64,000 nucleotides of DNA from Symbiodinium natans (taxonomy: Eukaryota > Sar > Dinophyceae > Suessiales > Symbiodiniaceae), in NCBI GenBank assembly GCA_905221605.1, contig CAJNDS010000142.1:142200-206199 (forward strand), in the 5' to 3' direction. Below are positions 25,503 to 35,579 of the stretch, piece by piece. Numbering within the stretch: position 1 is the first letter of the stretch; each line of letters starts with the position of its first letter. The translations under genes were made by a program, and so were the position numbers. The notes under the pieces were generated by a model that was not told the origin of the DNA, made no database searches, and saw only the letters and a program-made list of their open reading frames with translations.

Positions 25503-25621
25503 CTGTGTAGATCCAGGAGTAAACCAAGGAATAGAAAGGGTTTAGGGCTTGGGACTTAGGGTTTACTAAACCCTAGGACCCAAGGCGAACCTAGGAATAA
25601 AAAGGGTTGAGGGTTTTGGTT

Positions 25622-25742
25622 TAGGGCTTAGGACCCAAGAGTCACCTAGGAATTAAACGGGCACCCTTTTTGGTTTAAGAAGGGCTTGTAAGGGAACACG
25701 CTAAACAAAAACGAAAAAAGTGCCTGCTCTGGGTCCTAGTTA
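25622..25742. mobile_element. Family C element, with a second partial copy at 25507-25600
   Basis: TTAGGACCCAAGAGTCACCTAGG at the left and GCCTGCTCTGGGTCCTAG at the right. The preceding partial copies (GATCCAGGAGTAAACCAAGG, ACCCAAGGCGAACCTAGG) suggest repeated insertion. Confidence 0.8.
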
Positions 25743-26590
25743 CCTACTCCAGCATGCTCGGGAGTTGTGCCCTACCCCCCCCCCCCCTTTTGACGGGTTC
25801 CGCGCTGTAAATGGGACCCTACCAGCCCGAAACCATGTGAACTCTGAAACACTGCGGCTGCTGATTTGCAGGGTTGGGGGCTTAGGGCTTAGGGGCTAGG
25901 GTTTAGCCTTGAAATTTAGGCTCCGGGTGAGACTGATTGCAGAATAGTAAACGCCTGACACTTGAACCCTATTACATATGTATATATATGTGCACACACA
26001 CACACCCCTCCATACACCAACACACTCTCTTGGAGACTCCCAAAACAAGCGGATCTCACTATGTATCTTGCCTATATACATAACACATCTATAGACGTAC
26101 AAACACACACACACACACACACACATTCGGTGCCCCAAAATGTAACCACCTCACCCTGCAAACCTCCACAAGTAAACCATTTAAGCAACGCCGACTTCAG
26201 CCGAATAAAACCCTCAAACCACGGAACAACCCTAAACCCTAAACCCTCAAGCAAAGGAACAACGAAGCCCTAAGGCTTGCCTGATGGCTCCTAACTCCTA
26301 ACTTAACGTAGTTCCTCTTCTAGTAGCTGCTTAAAACCCCCCTCCCTCCCCCAAAAAAACTCATCCTGATAAGGCAATCTAGGAATTATGATTTGACATT
26401 GTCCTGTTTTGATATAGTATATTTTTTGGGGGGTCTCCATTCAGCAAACAGTAGTTTTGGCGTTGTTGGGTTTATGTTATACACGAAACGGTCCTAAAAA
26501 GGTACACCTTTCAGAACCGCCTAGTCCCCCAAAAAACCCAAACTCTCAAAAACCTGAAGACGAAAAAGGGGTTTTTTAAGAAGGGTTTAG
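25743..26590. other. Microsatellites and unassigned DNA
   Basis: Poly-C near 25778, TA and CA repeats at 25975-26002, (CA)n at 26101-26126, and a worn TIR element with CTTAAAACCCCCC (26325) and TTTTTTGGGGGGTCTCC (26420). No gene supported; a weak plus frame follows at 26600-26665 (MRDRRRPLRKQMRLATEA). Confidence 0.6.
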
Positions 26591-26872
26591 GATTTAGGGT
26601 TGGGGATGAGGGACAGAAGACGACCCCTCCGCAAGCAGATGCGCCTTGCAACGGAGGCAACCAACCCCAAAATCCCGAAGCCCCCCAAAAAACTCAACCT
26701 CCCCAAAAGAAGACCAAAGAATCCTAAACACGGTAAACGCACCGCCCCAAAACCCTACAACAAACCCCAAAAAAGACCCTTTAAACAACCTAGTTGCTGA
26801 GTTCATAAGCCCCAAAGAAGTGTACACTTTCAGTTCTATGGGGTATTAGAGTATCCCAAAAAGTGTAAAGTG

Positions 26873-27160
26873 ACCCTAAATCCTAAACCCTAAACCCTAA
26901 ACCCTAAACCCTAAGCCCTAAACCCTAAACCCTAAGCCCTAAGCCCTAAACCCTAAACCCTAAACCCTAAACCCTACCCACTCAGCTACTAAGACAAACA
27001 TGCCGCCGGGGGGGCGGGAGGCCGATGGCCGGCGCGTGGACGCCGCGACCGGGCTCGGGGATGCCTCGAGGGGGTTTAGGGTTTAGGGTTTAGGGCAGTT
27101 TAGGGTTTAGGGTTTAGGGTTTAGGGTTTAGGGTTTAGGGTTCAGGGTTTAGGGTTTAGG
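26873..27160. repeat. C-rich array, GC-rich spacer, G-rich array
   Basis: CCCTAAA/CCCTAAG units to 26982, then a very GC-rich 90-bp spacer (CCGGCGCGTGGACGCCGCGA), then TTTAGGG units from 27075. 27161-27240 is again GC-rich with GCGCGCGCTCGGG and its near-inverse CCGCGCGCTCGCG. Confidence 0.85.
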
Positions 27161-27329
27161 GTGTGTCAGGGGAGGGCGCGCGCTCGGGTGTGAAACACCC
27201 CGGGCCGCGCGCTCGCGTTGCCCGTCAACCCACCCCGGCCACCCAAACTATACTCTATTAGGGTTTAGGGTTTATGGAATTTACTTTCTTGTGCTCTGAT
27301 GCTTGCTTTGATGTTTTTAAAGTTGCGCT

Positions 27330-28010
27330 GTTAGGGTTTAAGCTGGGGTTGGGGGTAGCCTCGGCCCTTTTCGGGCCTTCGGCGTGTCAGGGCCCGTAGA
27401 GGCCCTTATTTATTTGAAGGTCAGGGAAACCCTTTGTGTCTGCTTTTGGATTCCCCTTCTTTAAGGGCCTCAATTAAGCATCGATTTCACTACCAAAAAA
27501 TCGCATTTTTCATTGCGGGTACGGGCATCCTGGGGTCCCCCTTCTTTTAGGGGGCCTTTTGAAGCCTTTTGAAGTATTTTGGTGGCTCTTGGGGTCTCTC
27601 GGGGCCTTGTTCGGACCTTCGGCGTGTCAGGGGCCGTAGAGGCTTTATTCATTTAAAGGTCAGGGAACCTATTAATGAATTTTTCGCCAATGAGTCTTTC
27701 AATCGCTAGGGTTTAAGCTCGGGTTCGGGGTAGCCTCGGCCCTTTTCGGGCCTTCGGCAAGTTAGGGCCCGTAGAGGCCCTTATTTGCTTGAAGGCCTTC
27801 GTAGGGTTTTGCGGTGTTAGGGTTTAAGCTGGGGTTCGGGGTAGCCTCGGCCCTTTTCGGGCCTTCGGCACGTCAGGGCCCGTAGAGGCCCTAATATGCT
27901 TGAAGGCCGTCGTAGGGTTTTGCGGTGTCAGGGTTTAGGCTGGGGTTCGGGGTAGTTTCGGTCCTTTTCGGGCCTTCGGCACGTGGGCCCGTAGAGGTCC
28001 TTGCTGATTT
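27330..28010. repeat. Long-unit tandem repeat, about 110-130 bp
   Basis: TTTAAGCTGGGGTT(C/G)GGGGTAGCC, TCGGCCCTTTTCGGGCC, TTCGGC(A/G)(C/A)GT(C/T)AGGGCCCGTAGAGG recur at about 27335, 27600 (partial), 27715, 27825 and 27935. CGGCCCTTTTCGGGCCTTCGG is itself partly palindromic. No coding frame. Confidence 0.85.
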
Positions 28011-28179
28011 AGGGGGAGCCATCGATTTCAAGACTAAAAGGCGGGCAGGGGCCTAAAAACAATGTTTTCAATATTCTCATTGTGGGCACGGACAAATCTT
28101 GTGGTCCCCCTTCTTTTAGTGGGCCTTTTGAAGCTTTTGAAGCTTTTGCTGGCTCTTGGCGCCTCTTGGGGGCTTCCTA

Positions 28180-28790
28180 GGCCCTTAGCCGAGCCGTGTT
28201 AGGCCCTTGGTCCGGCAAGGGGCCTTGGCCAAGGGGGCGTATTGTTGGGGGTCCTTGACTCAGGGGTCTTGGCCGGTCCTTGGCTCCCTTGACTTGGGGG
28301 GCCCTTGGCCTTGGGCCCTTGGCTGACAGGCGGCCCTTGCCTTGGCGGAGACCTATTGGCCGGGAAGCCCTTGGCCCGGCAGGCCCTTGGCCCGGGCACC
28401 CTTGGCGGCTTGGCCCGGGCGCTTGGTCCTGGAAGGTTGGCCGGGGGGCCCTTGGCTCAATGGCTAAGGGCCCTTGGCCCAAAGGGCCTTGGCCCGGGGC
28501 CGGGGGGCCCTTGGCCCGGGGGGCCCTTGGCCCGGGGGGCCCTTGGCCCGGGGGGCCCTTGGCCCGGGGGGCCCTTGGCCCGGGGGGCCCTTGGCCCGGG
28601 GGGCCCTTGGCCCGGGGGGCCCTTGGCCCGGGGGGCCCTTGGCCCGGGGTCCTTGGTCAAGGGTTCGGGTAGCCCGAGGGGGGGGGCCCTTGGCCCGGGG
28701 AGCCCTTGGCCCAAAAGGCCCTTGGCCGGGGGGCCCTTGGCCCGGGGGCCCCTTGGCCGGGGGGCCTTGGCCAGGGGCCTGGAAATCCGT
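28180..28790. repeat. GC-rich 16-bp tandem repeat
   Basis: CCCTTGGCCCGGGGGG repeats about ten times perfectly (28505-28650) within a longer degenerate region of GGCCCTTGGC units. Because the unit is not a multiple of three, 48 bases give a 16-residue repeat, and all frames of both strands stay open (Gly/Pro/Ala-rich). These frames are treated as artefacts. Confidence 0.95.
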
Positions 28791-28959
28791 GAAAAAGCCC
28801 CCAAAATCACGAAATTGAGCAACCAGCCTGCCTGGACCCCTCGCCAGCCTCCTGGTCCAGGAATCCAGCTACCAGGGACCAGGGGGCCCCCGGGGGGGGG
28901 GCCCGACAAACCCTGAACCCAAAACCCTGAACCGACCTCCAGAGGCAAAGGGTTACGAT

Positions 28960-29190
28960 TTGGGGTTATACTTTAGCTACGCTAAAGGTGGTCTGGGTGC
29001 CGGCCATCCCTTAGCCGAGTACTGACGTTGTCGTAAAAAAGGCCGATGTCCGTTGGCCTGTCCAGGACAGACGGTGAGGCTTAACCCTCACCTTTCCGTT
29101 TCTCTTTTCGCTTGGGCGCTCGGGCTGTAAGGCCCTCGGCCGAGCGTTCGGGGTCTGTCGCTCGACGGAAGCGACCCCTCACTTAGTTTA
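28960..29190. other. Unassigned GC-rich DNA
   Basis: Contains inverted pieces such as GCCCTCGGCCGAGCG and GCTCGACGGAAGCGACC. It might be a structured RNA or an old element, but no RNA family is recognised. Confidence 0.3.
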
Positions 29191-29235
29191 GGGTTTAGGG
29201 GTGACTTCGGGGGACGGCGCGCCCGGAATCTACTA

Positions 29236-29387
29236 CTTGGAGGTTCCTGGTACCTAAGAACCCAGTTATAGCTGAACTTATAACTCCCACTTGTAAGCCC
29301 CTTGAGTGCCCTAATGTGCTATAATTGGGCTATATGTACAGTTATCAATTGGGTTGTTAAGTACCATGAACCTGCAAGTAGGGTCTG
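29236..29387. mobile_element. Family D element
   Basis: CTACTTGGAGGTTCCTGGTAC at the left pairs with GTACCATGAACCTGCAAGTAG at the right; TTATAACT repeats inside. Confidence 0.85.
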
Positions 29388-29587
29388 TAGGGTTTATAGG
29401 GAGTACAGCATTTATAAGGCTTATAGGGTTTAGATGGTATTGGGGGGGTAGCGTTTATAGGAGTTATAGGGAAGAAGAGGTTTAGGGTTTATAGGGTGTG
29501 AGGTTTATAGGGTTTAGGGTTTATAGGCTTTATGTAGGGTTTATAGGGTTTATGGTGTTTATAGGGCTTGGGGTGTAGGGCTTAGAG
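29388..29587. repeat. Degenerate TTTATAGGG-type repeat
   Basis: GGGTTTATAGGG and relatives, a two-base-longer cousin of the telomere-type unit. No gene. Confidence 0.7.
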
Positions 29588-29702
29588 GACCATGTACCTT
29601 GCTATTGTGTACTTGGGCCCTAAAGTCCCCAAATATGAGGTACTTTAAGGCCCAAGTATTCCCTAATTATTAAGGTACATGGACCCTTATTAATTAGGGG
29701 TA
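29588..29702. mobile_element. Family E element
   Basis: GGACCATGTACCTTG ... TACTTGGGCCCTAAAGT ... AAGGCCCAAGTATTCCCTA ... AAGGTACATGGACCC. Confidence 0.85.
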
Positions 29703-29769
29703 CTATCTCCAAACCCTAAACCCTAAACCCTAAACTCTAAACCCTAAACCCTAAACCCTAACCCAGAAT

Positions 29770-29855
29770 TGCAGCAAGGTCACTCCACGGCTGGGGAGGA
29801 GCTTCTCCCGCATCCTGGCAGCCACTTTCAGACCCTTCGTGGCCCCCTGAAACCC
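29770..29855 (-). CDS. Exon-like fragment
   Basis: After acceptor GGTTTCAG the minus strand reads GATKGLKVAARMREKLLPSR then GVTLLQFW, C-rich array left, G-rich right. Basic helix. Confidence 0.55.
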
Positions 29856-30167
29856 CGCAAGAAGAGGGTTTAGGGTTTAGGGTTTAGGGTTTGGGGTTTG
29901 GGGTTTAGGGTTTAGGGTTTAGGGTTTCGGGTTCAGGATTTAGGGTTCGGGTTTAGGGAATAGAGAACCCCTGCAGGAAGCCTGCTCGAACTACATCCGA
30001 CCCAAACCTAAACTTAGCCCTGACCCCGAGCCTAGACCAAGCCCTAAGGGGAAGTGCTCCCCCCCCTTAACAAAAGGGTTTAGTGTTTAGGGCTTGGGGT
30101 TGCATTTTCTCAACAGGGACACCTCATGGAAAACTTTGCGGTTTCAGACCCTAAACCCTAAACCCTA

Positions 30168-30245
30168 AACCCAGGCATACAGAATTCGGTCTCCTGAGGT
30201 CCAAGAGCAGCAGAGCCATCAGGCGCTTGCCAAGAGCAAGTCTTT
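30168..30245 (-). CDS. Exon-like fragment
   Basis: The minus strand reads WQAPDGSAALGPQETEFCM; a plus frame (EVQEQQSHQALAKSKSF) is also open, so strand is uncertain. Confidence 0.35.
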
Positions 30246-30380
30246 CCAAAACCCAAAACCCAAAACCCAAAACCCAAAACCCTAGACCCTAGACCCTAGA
30301 CCCTAAACCCTAAACCCTAAGCCTAAACCCCTAACCCTAAACCCTAAACCCTAAACCCTAAACCCTAAACCCTAAACCCC
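30240..30380. repeat. C-rich array with blockwise variants
   Basis: AACCCAA units x4, then CCCTAGA x3, then CCCTAAA: variants occur in homogeneous blocks. Confidence 0.9.
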
Positions 30381-30392
30381 TGGCAACCGAAA

Positions 30393-30515
30393 CCTTCCTA
30401 GCCCAGTAGCCATATTGTAATGGGGGGGGGGGCACCTTTTTTGCGTTGGTCACTTTACAAGGGGAACCTTGAAGCAACAAGAAGAGAAAGGGTACCACTG
30501 GGCTACCAACCCTAA
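30393..30515. mobile_element. Family A introner
   Basis: CCTAGCCCAGTAGCCATATTGTAAT at left, GGTACCACTGGGCTACCAA at right; a poly-G run inside. Confidence 0.8.
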
Positions 30516-30526
30516 ACGCTAAACCC

Positions 30527-30674
30527 TACTTGGAGGTTCATGGTACTTATTAACCAATTATAGCTGTACTTATAACTGTACTGATAAGCCCCCTAAGTGC
30601 CCTAATATGGCTATAAGTAGAGTTATAAGTACAGTTATAATGGGTCAATAAGTACCATGAACCTCCAAGTAAAC
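30527..30674. mobile_element. Family D element, best copy
   Basis: TACTTGGAGGTTCATGGTAC and its exact complement GTACCATGAACCTCCAAGTA form the ends, extending imperfectly to about 30 bp; the interior has ACTTATAACTGTACTGATAAG. TA at both ends may be part of the target. MITE-like, 148 bp. Confidence 0.92.
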
Positions 30675-30721
30675 CCTAAACCCTAAACCCTAAACCCTAA
30701 ACCCTAAACCCTAAACCCTTT

Positions 30722-30815
30722 TGTAGTAAGTACGTAGCTTGCAAATAGCCCGTCACAAGGGCAACAAACCACATCGCCAAGGTGCCTGCCCAGTAGGCCA
30801 CCTGTGAGTTGGAGG
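30722..30815 (-). CDS. Membrane-segment exon
   Basis: The minus strand reads IASNSQVAYWAGTLAMWFVA then LVTGYLQATYLLQ, a likely membrane span, and ends in the array (30674-30718). Families D and A lie downstream as intron material. Unrecognised. Confidence 0.6.
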
Positions 30816-31309
30816 CTATAAGAACTAGTTGGGGTTTAGGTTTTAGGGTTTAGGGTTTAGGGCTAGGGTTTAGGGTTTAGGGCTCAGGTTAGAGAGTTGG
30901 GTTTTTTCGGTATTCGGAGCTGTTAAGCCCAATGCTTAGGGTTTAGGGTTTTTCAAGCAGCCGAAACTTACGACTTCGAAACCCGACAGCCCGATGAGCC
31001 CGACAACGGATCAACCCTGAGCCCCTAGTTTCAAAAACCTGAAGCTCGCAGAACCTCTCAAGCCACGAGCCCCTAAAGCCCGCAGAACCGGAACCAACAA
31101 AAAATCCGTATAAAGCCCCCCCCCCCCCTAAACCCTAAACCCTAAAACGCAAAACCTCAAAGCCGCATTAGGGCTTGCAGCTTCTGTTGCAGGGCTTAGG
31201 GTGTTGCAGGGCTTCGGGGTTTTGTAGGGCTCCTTCATGTATCTGGAACTACTGTAGGGCAGCGAGACGGGCATCGCCTGCCAAAAGGTGAACCTGAAAG
31301 TTTAGGGTT

Positions 31310-31715
31310 TAGGGCTTAGGTTTTGGGTCTAGGGTTTAGGGTTTAGGGTTTAGGGTTTAGGGTTTAGGGTTTAGGGTTTAGGGTTTAGGGTTTAGGGCTA
31401 GGGTTTAGGGTTTAGGGTTTAGGGTTTAGGGTTTAGGGTTTAGGGTTTAGGACTTAGGGCTTAGGGCTTGGGGTCTGACGTCGCCAGGCGGCTCGGAGTT
31501 TCACACTTTGGAGAGGCTTCCGGTTTTGGAGATGACGCGCCTACAGGAGATCTTCTTAGGGTTTAGGGTTTAGGGTTTAGGGTTTAGGGTTTAGGGTTTA
31601 GGGTTTAGGGTTTAGGGTTTAGGGTTTAGGGTTCAAGGGTTTAGGGTTTAGGGTTTGGGGTTTAGGGTTAAGGGCTCAGGGTTTTCGGGTTTAGGGCTTT
31701 AGGGTTTAGGGTTGC
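31310..31715. repeat. Two G-rich arrays around a plus-strand exon
   Basis: TTTAGGG arrays at 31330-31460 and 31556-31640, then degenerate units. Confidence 0.95.
31478..31550 (+). CDS. Exon-like fragment
   Basis: After acceptor CGTCGCCAG the plus strand reads GSEFHTLERLPVLEMTRLQE then IF, with G-rich arrays on both sides. Confidence 0.5.
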
Positions 31716-32400
31716 GGTTAAACCGCTAAGCCCTCTACCCCTAGAGGCTTTAGGGGTTTCTACTCACTTTTGATGGGGTTGAGGCTACATCACGGGACAA
31801 GGTGGGACCCAGATTCGGGACCTCTGGGGTATGTAGGGGCTACCCAAGTTAAGTAACTGAAACATATATATATAAACATAAACTAAAAAAAGGTGGTTGT
31901 ATGGGGAGAAGATTCTAAGATTCCCTCCTGGCATCCCTTAGGCAGAGGGTTTGGGTTTGTGTGGTTTGCGGTTTGGGTCCTTGAGTGGTTTCAAGGGTTG
32001 AGATATTGAAGGGGCTCTGCTTGGGTCCCTTAAGCTATAGCGGGTTTAGGGTTTAGGGTTTAGGAATTAGGGCTTGGGGCTGAAAGAAAGCACAAGGGAT
32101 AAACCAAAAGAGCGGTCAAGCCTCAAGGGGAAATGCAGGAAGCTTCCAAAAGCCCAAACCCTAAACCCAACAAACCCGATGACCACTCAGACAGAAAACC
32201 TTAAACACTGCAATCCCACGCAGGGGGTTGATTGAACTTGTGAGCCTGAACCCGACGCCCTAAAAGAGACAGCCAAGCACCACAAGAATAGATCATTCCT
32301 CATGGCAGACATGGGGTTCTACTCCAAATAGAATGCTCTGCGCAATAGTCCAGAAAAGCCTAAACCCAAAACCCACAAACCCTCAACCCTAAACTAACAA
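31716..32400. other. Unassigned DNA with single array units
   Basis: No open frame with good codon use; a CATATATATATAAACATA tract at 31861. No gene seen. Confidence 0.5.
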
Positions 32401-32401
32401 C

Positions 32402-32552
32402 AATACTTGGAGGTTCATGGTACTTATTGACCAATTATAACTCTACATATAACCCACTTAGAAACCCCTTCAGTGCCCCCCAATATGGCTATAAGTACAG
32501 TTATAAGTACAGGTATAATCGGTTAATAAGTACCACGAACCTCCAAATACAG
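32402..32552. mobile_element. Family D element
   Basis: ATACTTGGAGGTTCATGGTAC at the left and GTACCACGAACCTCCAAATAC at the right. Confidence 0.9.
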
Positions 32553-32735
32553 CTCTAAACCAAGCACCTCCACGAAGACACAAATGCCCTAAACCAGAAA
32601 GTTATATCCTACAAGCCCACAACTCAAAGAGGTTTTAGGTTCGGATGTTCTCCTAAACCCTAGTTACACCCCTAAACCCTAAACCCTAAACCCTAAACCC
32701 TAAACCCTAAACCCTAAACCCTAAACCCCACAAAC

Positions 32736-32800
32736 CCGACCTAGTGAGAGCAGCCGCCGCAAGGAGCCGGGCGTGGCCTTCTTGGGATGAGGGCTTGAAG
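32736..32800 (+). CDS. Short exon-like fragment
   Basis: The plus strand reads DLVRAAAARSRAWPSWDEGL; C-rich array left, G-rich right. Confidence 0.4.
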
Positions 32801-34190
32801 GGCTGTAAGGGTTTACAGGGATTTACAGGGTTTAGGGTTTAGGGTTTAGGGTTTAGGGCTAGGGTTTATGGTTCAGGGTTTAAGGTTTAGGGTTTAGAGC
32901 TAGGGTTTATGGGGCTTTTCAGTGTTTATACAGTTTCTAGGGCTTTCAAGGGCTTGAATGGTTTTGTAGGGCTTGGAAGGGGTTATGGGGATTTTCAGGC
33001 TTTACAGGGCTTTCAAGGGTTTTAAAGGTTTATAGGGATGTTGAGCGTTTATAGGGCTTTCATAAGGATCATGCGGGTTTGTAGGGTGTATGGGGCTTTT
33101 AAGGAGTTTTAGGGCCAAATAAGGGTTTACAAGGTTTTATAGGGCTTGTAAGGGCTTATAGGGATGTTGAGGGTGTATAGGGCTTATAGGGCTTTCAAGG
33201 TTTATGGGATTTTCAGGGTTTTTATAGGGTGTATAGACCTTGGCAGGGTTCCTTTGGGTTCATATACAGAGCTTTTAGGGTTTACAAGAGTTGGAGGTGT
33301 TAAATGGTTTAAGAAGAGTGAAGTGGGCTTGGTTCAGGGTCTTGGGGCTTCGGGTGGGGGAGAGGCGGGGGGATTAGGGTCTTTGGGAGGGTTTAGGGCT
33401 TAGGGTTTATGGTTTAGGATTTAGGGTCCAGGGTTCAGGGTTCAGGCGGCTTCAGGACCCCGTGGAACGAAGCACATGGCTCTTTAGGGGCTTGTGGCTG
33501 GACAACCATCAAACCCTAAAACATCAAAAACCTAAACGTTAGAAAAGTCCTACAGCCCTGAACATACTCAAGCCTAAAACCCTAAACATCGAAAATCCCC
33601 AAAACCCTGTAACCTGTTACCCAAATCCCTAAAACCCCTAAAGCCCGAAACCCTGAAACCCCAAAACCCCTGACACCCTGACAACCCTGACAACCCTGAC
33701 AAACCTAAACCCTAAGCCCTAAGCCCTAAGCCCTAAGCCCTAAGCCCTAAGCCCTAAGCCCTAAGCCCTAAGCCCTAAGCCCTAAACCCTAAACCCTAAA
33801 CCCTAAACCCTAAACCCTAACCCAACTCTGGGTTCAACTCAGGTGCTTAGGGGAACAGGGGGAAGTACCAGCTCCCTAAACGCCTCCAAAGCCCCTAAAA
33901 CCCTCAAGCCCCGGGAAAACCTAAGGGTTTGGGGTTTAGGGTTTAGGGTTTAGGGTTTAGGGTTTAGGGTTTAGGGTTTAGGGTTTAGGGAAAACCCTAA
34001 GGGCTTATATAGGGGGGTTTAGGGTTTAAGGTTTAGGGCGTTTAGGGCGTTTCGGGTTTCGGGTTGAGGTGTACTCATTCAGCTAATAAGACTCCCTAAA
34101 CCCTAAACCCTGAACGCCCTAAACCCTAAACCCTAAACCCTAAACCCTAGACCCTAAACCCTAAACCCTAAACCCTAAACCCTAACCTTA
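32801..34190. repeat. Degenerate G-rich then C-rich arrays
   Basis: 32801-33430 is built from TTTATAGGG/TTTACAGGG/TTTCAAGGG-like units; 33490-33710 is degenerate C-rich; 33712-33783 is about 10 perfect copies of the variant CCCTAAG before CCCTAAA; then TTTAGGG (33930-33990) and CCCTAAA (34095-34185). No gene. Confidence 0.9.
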
Positions 34191-34194
34191 GAAG

Positions 34195-34262
34195 CCCCCA
34201 ACGCGTGCCCAGTTGCAGAGCCACTCCGCGCAGCCCGACGACGCTCGGCGCCCTGAGGAGGA
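34195..34262 (-). CDS. Short exon-like fragment, strand uncertain
   Basis: Minus reads RAPSVVGLRGVALQLGTRWG; plus reads EAPNACPVAEPLRAARRRSA. GC3 favours minus. C-rich left, G-rich right. Confidence 0.35.
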
Positions 34263-34264
34263 AG

Positions 34265-34730
34265 GGTTTGGGGTTTTGGGTTTAGGGTTTGGGGGGTTAG
34301 GGTTTAGGGTTTAGGGTTTAGGGTTTAGGCTTTAGGGTTTCGGGTTTCGGGTTTAGGGTTTAGGCTTTAGGGTTTAGGGTTTAGCGTTTGGGGGCTTCGG
34401 GTTTGGGGGTTTAGGGTTTAGGGTTTGGGTTTGCGGGCTTAGGGTTTGGGGGCTTAGGGTTTGGGTTTGGGTTTTTGGGCTTTAGGGTGGCTTTGTGGCT
34501 TTAGGGTTTTTGGGGCTAAGGGGTTTTAGAAGTCTCGAGTTGGGTATCGGGCTGAACTAGGGGTTTAGGGTTTAGGGCGTCAGGGTTTGGGGGCTTTAGG
34601 GTTTGAGAGATTTCGGGGGGCCCAATGTTTAGGGGTTTTGAGGCTTTGGGGGTTGTCGGGGTTTCGTTAGGTGATTGGGGATTCAGGGCGTTCGGGTGAT
34701 GGGATCCTGTACTCACGCTTCCAAGCCCCC
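34265..34730. repeat. G-rich degenerate array
   Basis: TTTAGGG, TTTCGGG, TTTGGGGG and longer relatives. No gene. Confidence 0.85.
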
Positions 34731-34961
34731 AACCTAAACCCTCAAGCTCAAACCCTTAAACCCCTCAAAGCCCCCAAACCCCGAAAGCCCTGAAACCCCT
34801 CCAAGCACCGACCCCGCCCCCACAATAACCGCCCCAAACCCCCAATTCCCCCTAAAGCCCCCCAAACCCTAAACCCTAAACCCAAAACCCTAAACCCTAA
34901 ACCCTCGACCCTGAACCCTAAACCCTGAACCCTCAACCCGAATTCCCGAGGAGGTTTTGGA

Positions 34962-35012
34962 GACCAGCCTCCTTCATCATGCCCTCTCGCGTCATGCCCT
35001 GACATGTGGGGT
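34962..35012 (-). CDS. Short exon-like fragment
   Basis: The minus strand reads MTREGMMKEAGLQNLLG; beyond it lies an AT tract (35052-35072) and a poly-C run. Confidence 0.35.
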
Positions 35013-35217
35013 AGCTTTCTAAACGAGGGTCCCTTTTTTTGGTCCTCTATATTCACATATATATATATATGGTACCCCCCCCCCCCCCAGTGACCTACCC
35101 TTTTTCGCCTTGTCTCAAGTCACCCAGCTGCACTGCAAGCAAACTCGGTGTGCAATATAGCGTATTTCCTAGGGCGTAGACTAAAATACACTAAAATCGC
35201 ATACACGGGACAGTAGT

Positions 35218-35512
35218 AAAAACCCAAAAAAACCCAAAACCAAAAAAAACCACCAAAAAAAAAACCAAAAAAACCAAAAAAACCAAAAAAAAAAACAAAA
35301 AAAAAAAACCAAAAAAACCAAAAATACCAAAAAAAACAATTTTCCGGGACTCTCAGGAAATCCCTATGAGGCTTCTCCAAGAGTCCCGGAAAACCCTTTG
35401 GTTTTTTTGGTTTTGGTTTTGGTTTGGTTTTTTTTGGTTTTGGTTTTTTGGTTTTTTTGGTTTTGTTTTTTGGTTTTTTTGTTTTGGTATTTTGGCTTTT
35501 TGGTTCGCCTTC
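35218..35512. repeat. Large inverted repeat of CCAAAA / GGTTTT tracts
   Basis: Left arm is (AAACCAAA)-type sequence to 35335, then TTTTCCGGGACTCT; right arm is AGAGTCCCGGAAAA then (GGTTTTT)-type sequence to about 35500. The loop of about 30 bases reads CAGGAAATCCCTATGAGG. A hairpin with arms of about 130 bp and a unique 14-bp perfect base. Confidence 0.85.
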
Positions 35513-35579
35513 ACGGTCACGCAGGCAACAACGACGCCCTTTTTAAGTGTGCTTATGCTAAGGTGTGCTTTTCAGAATA

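Noticed and set aside
26101-26126. CRISPR-like or phage-like repeat structure
   Set aside because: Simple CA repeat; no spacer/repeat pattern, and the genome is eukaryotic.
28305-28948. Several overlapping open frames of 100-200 codons on both strands, rich in G, P, A and L
   Set aside because: They are translations of the 16-bp tandem repeat, open in every frame, with no non-repeat protein content.
28960-29190. Structured RNA gene such as 5S rRNA, U-RNA or spliced-leader RNA
   Set aside because: No recognisable internal promoter boxes or conserved sequence of these RNAs was found.
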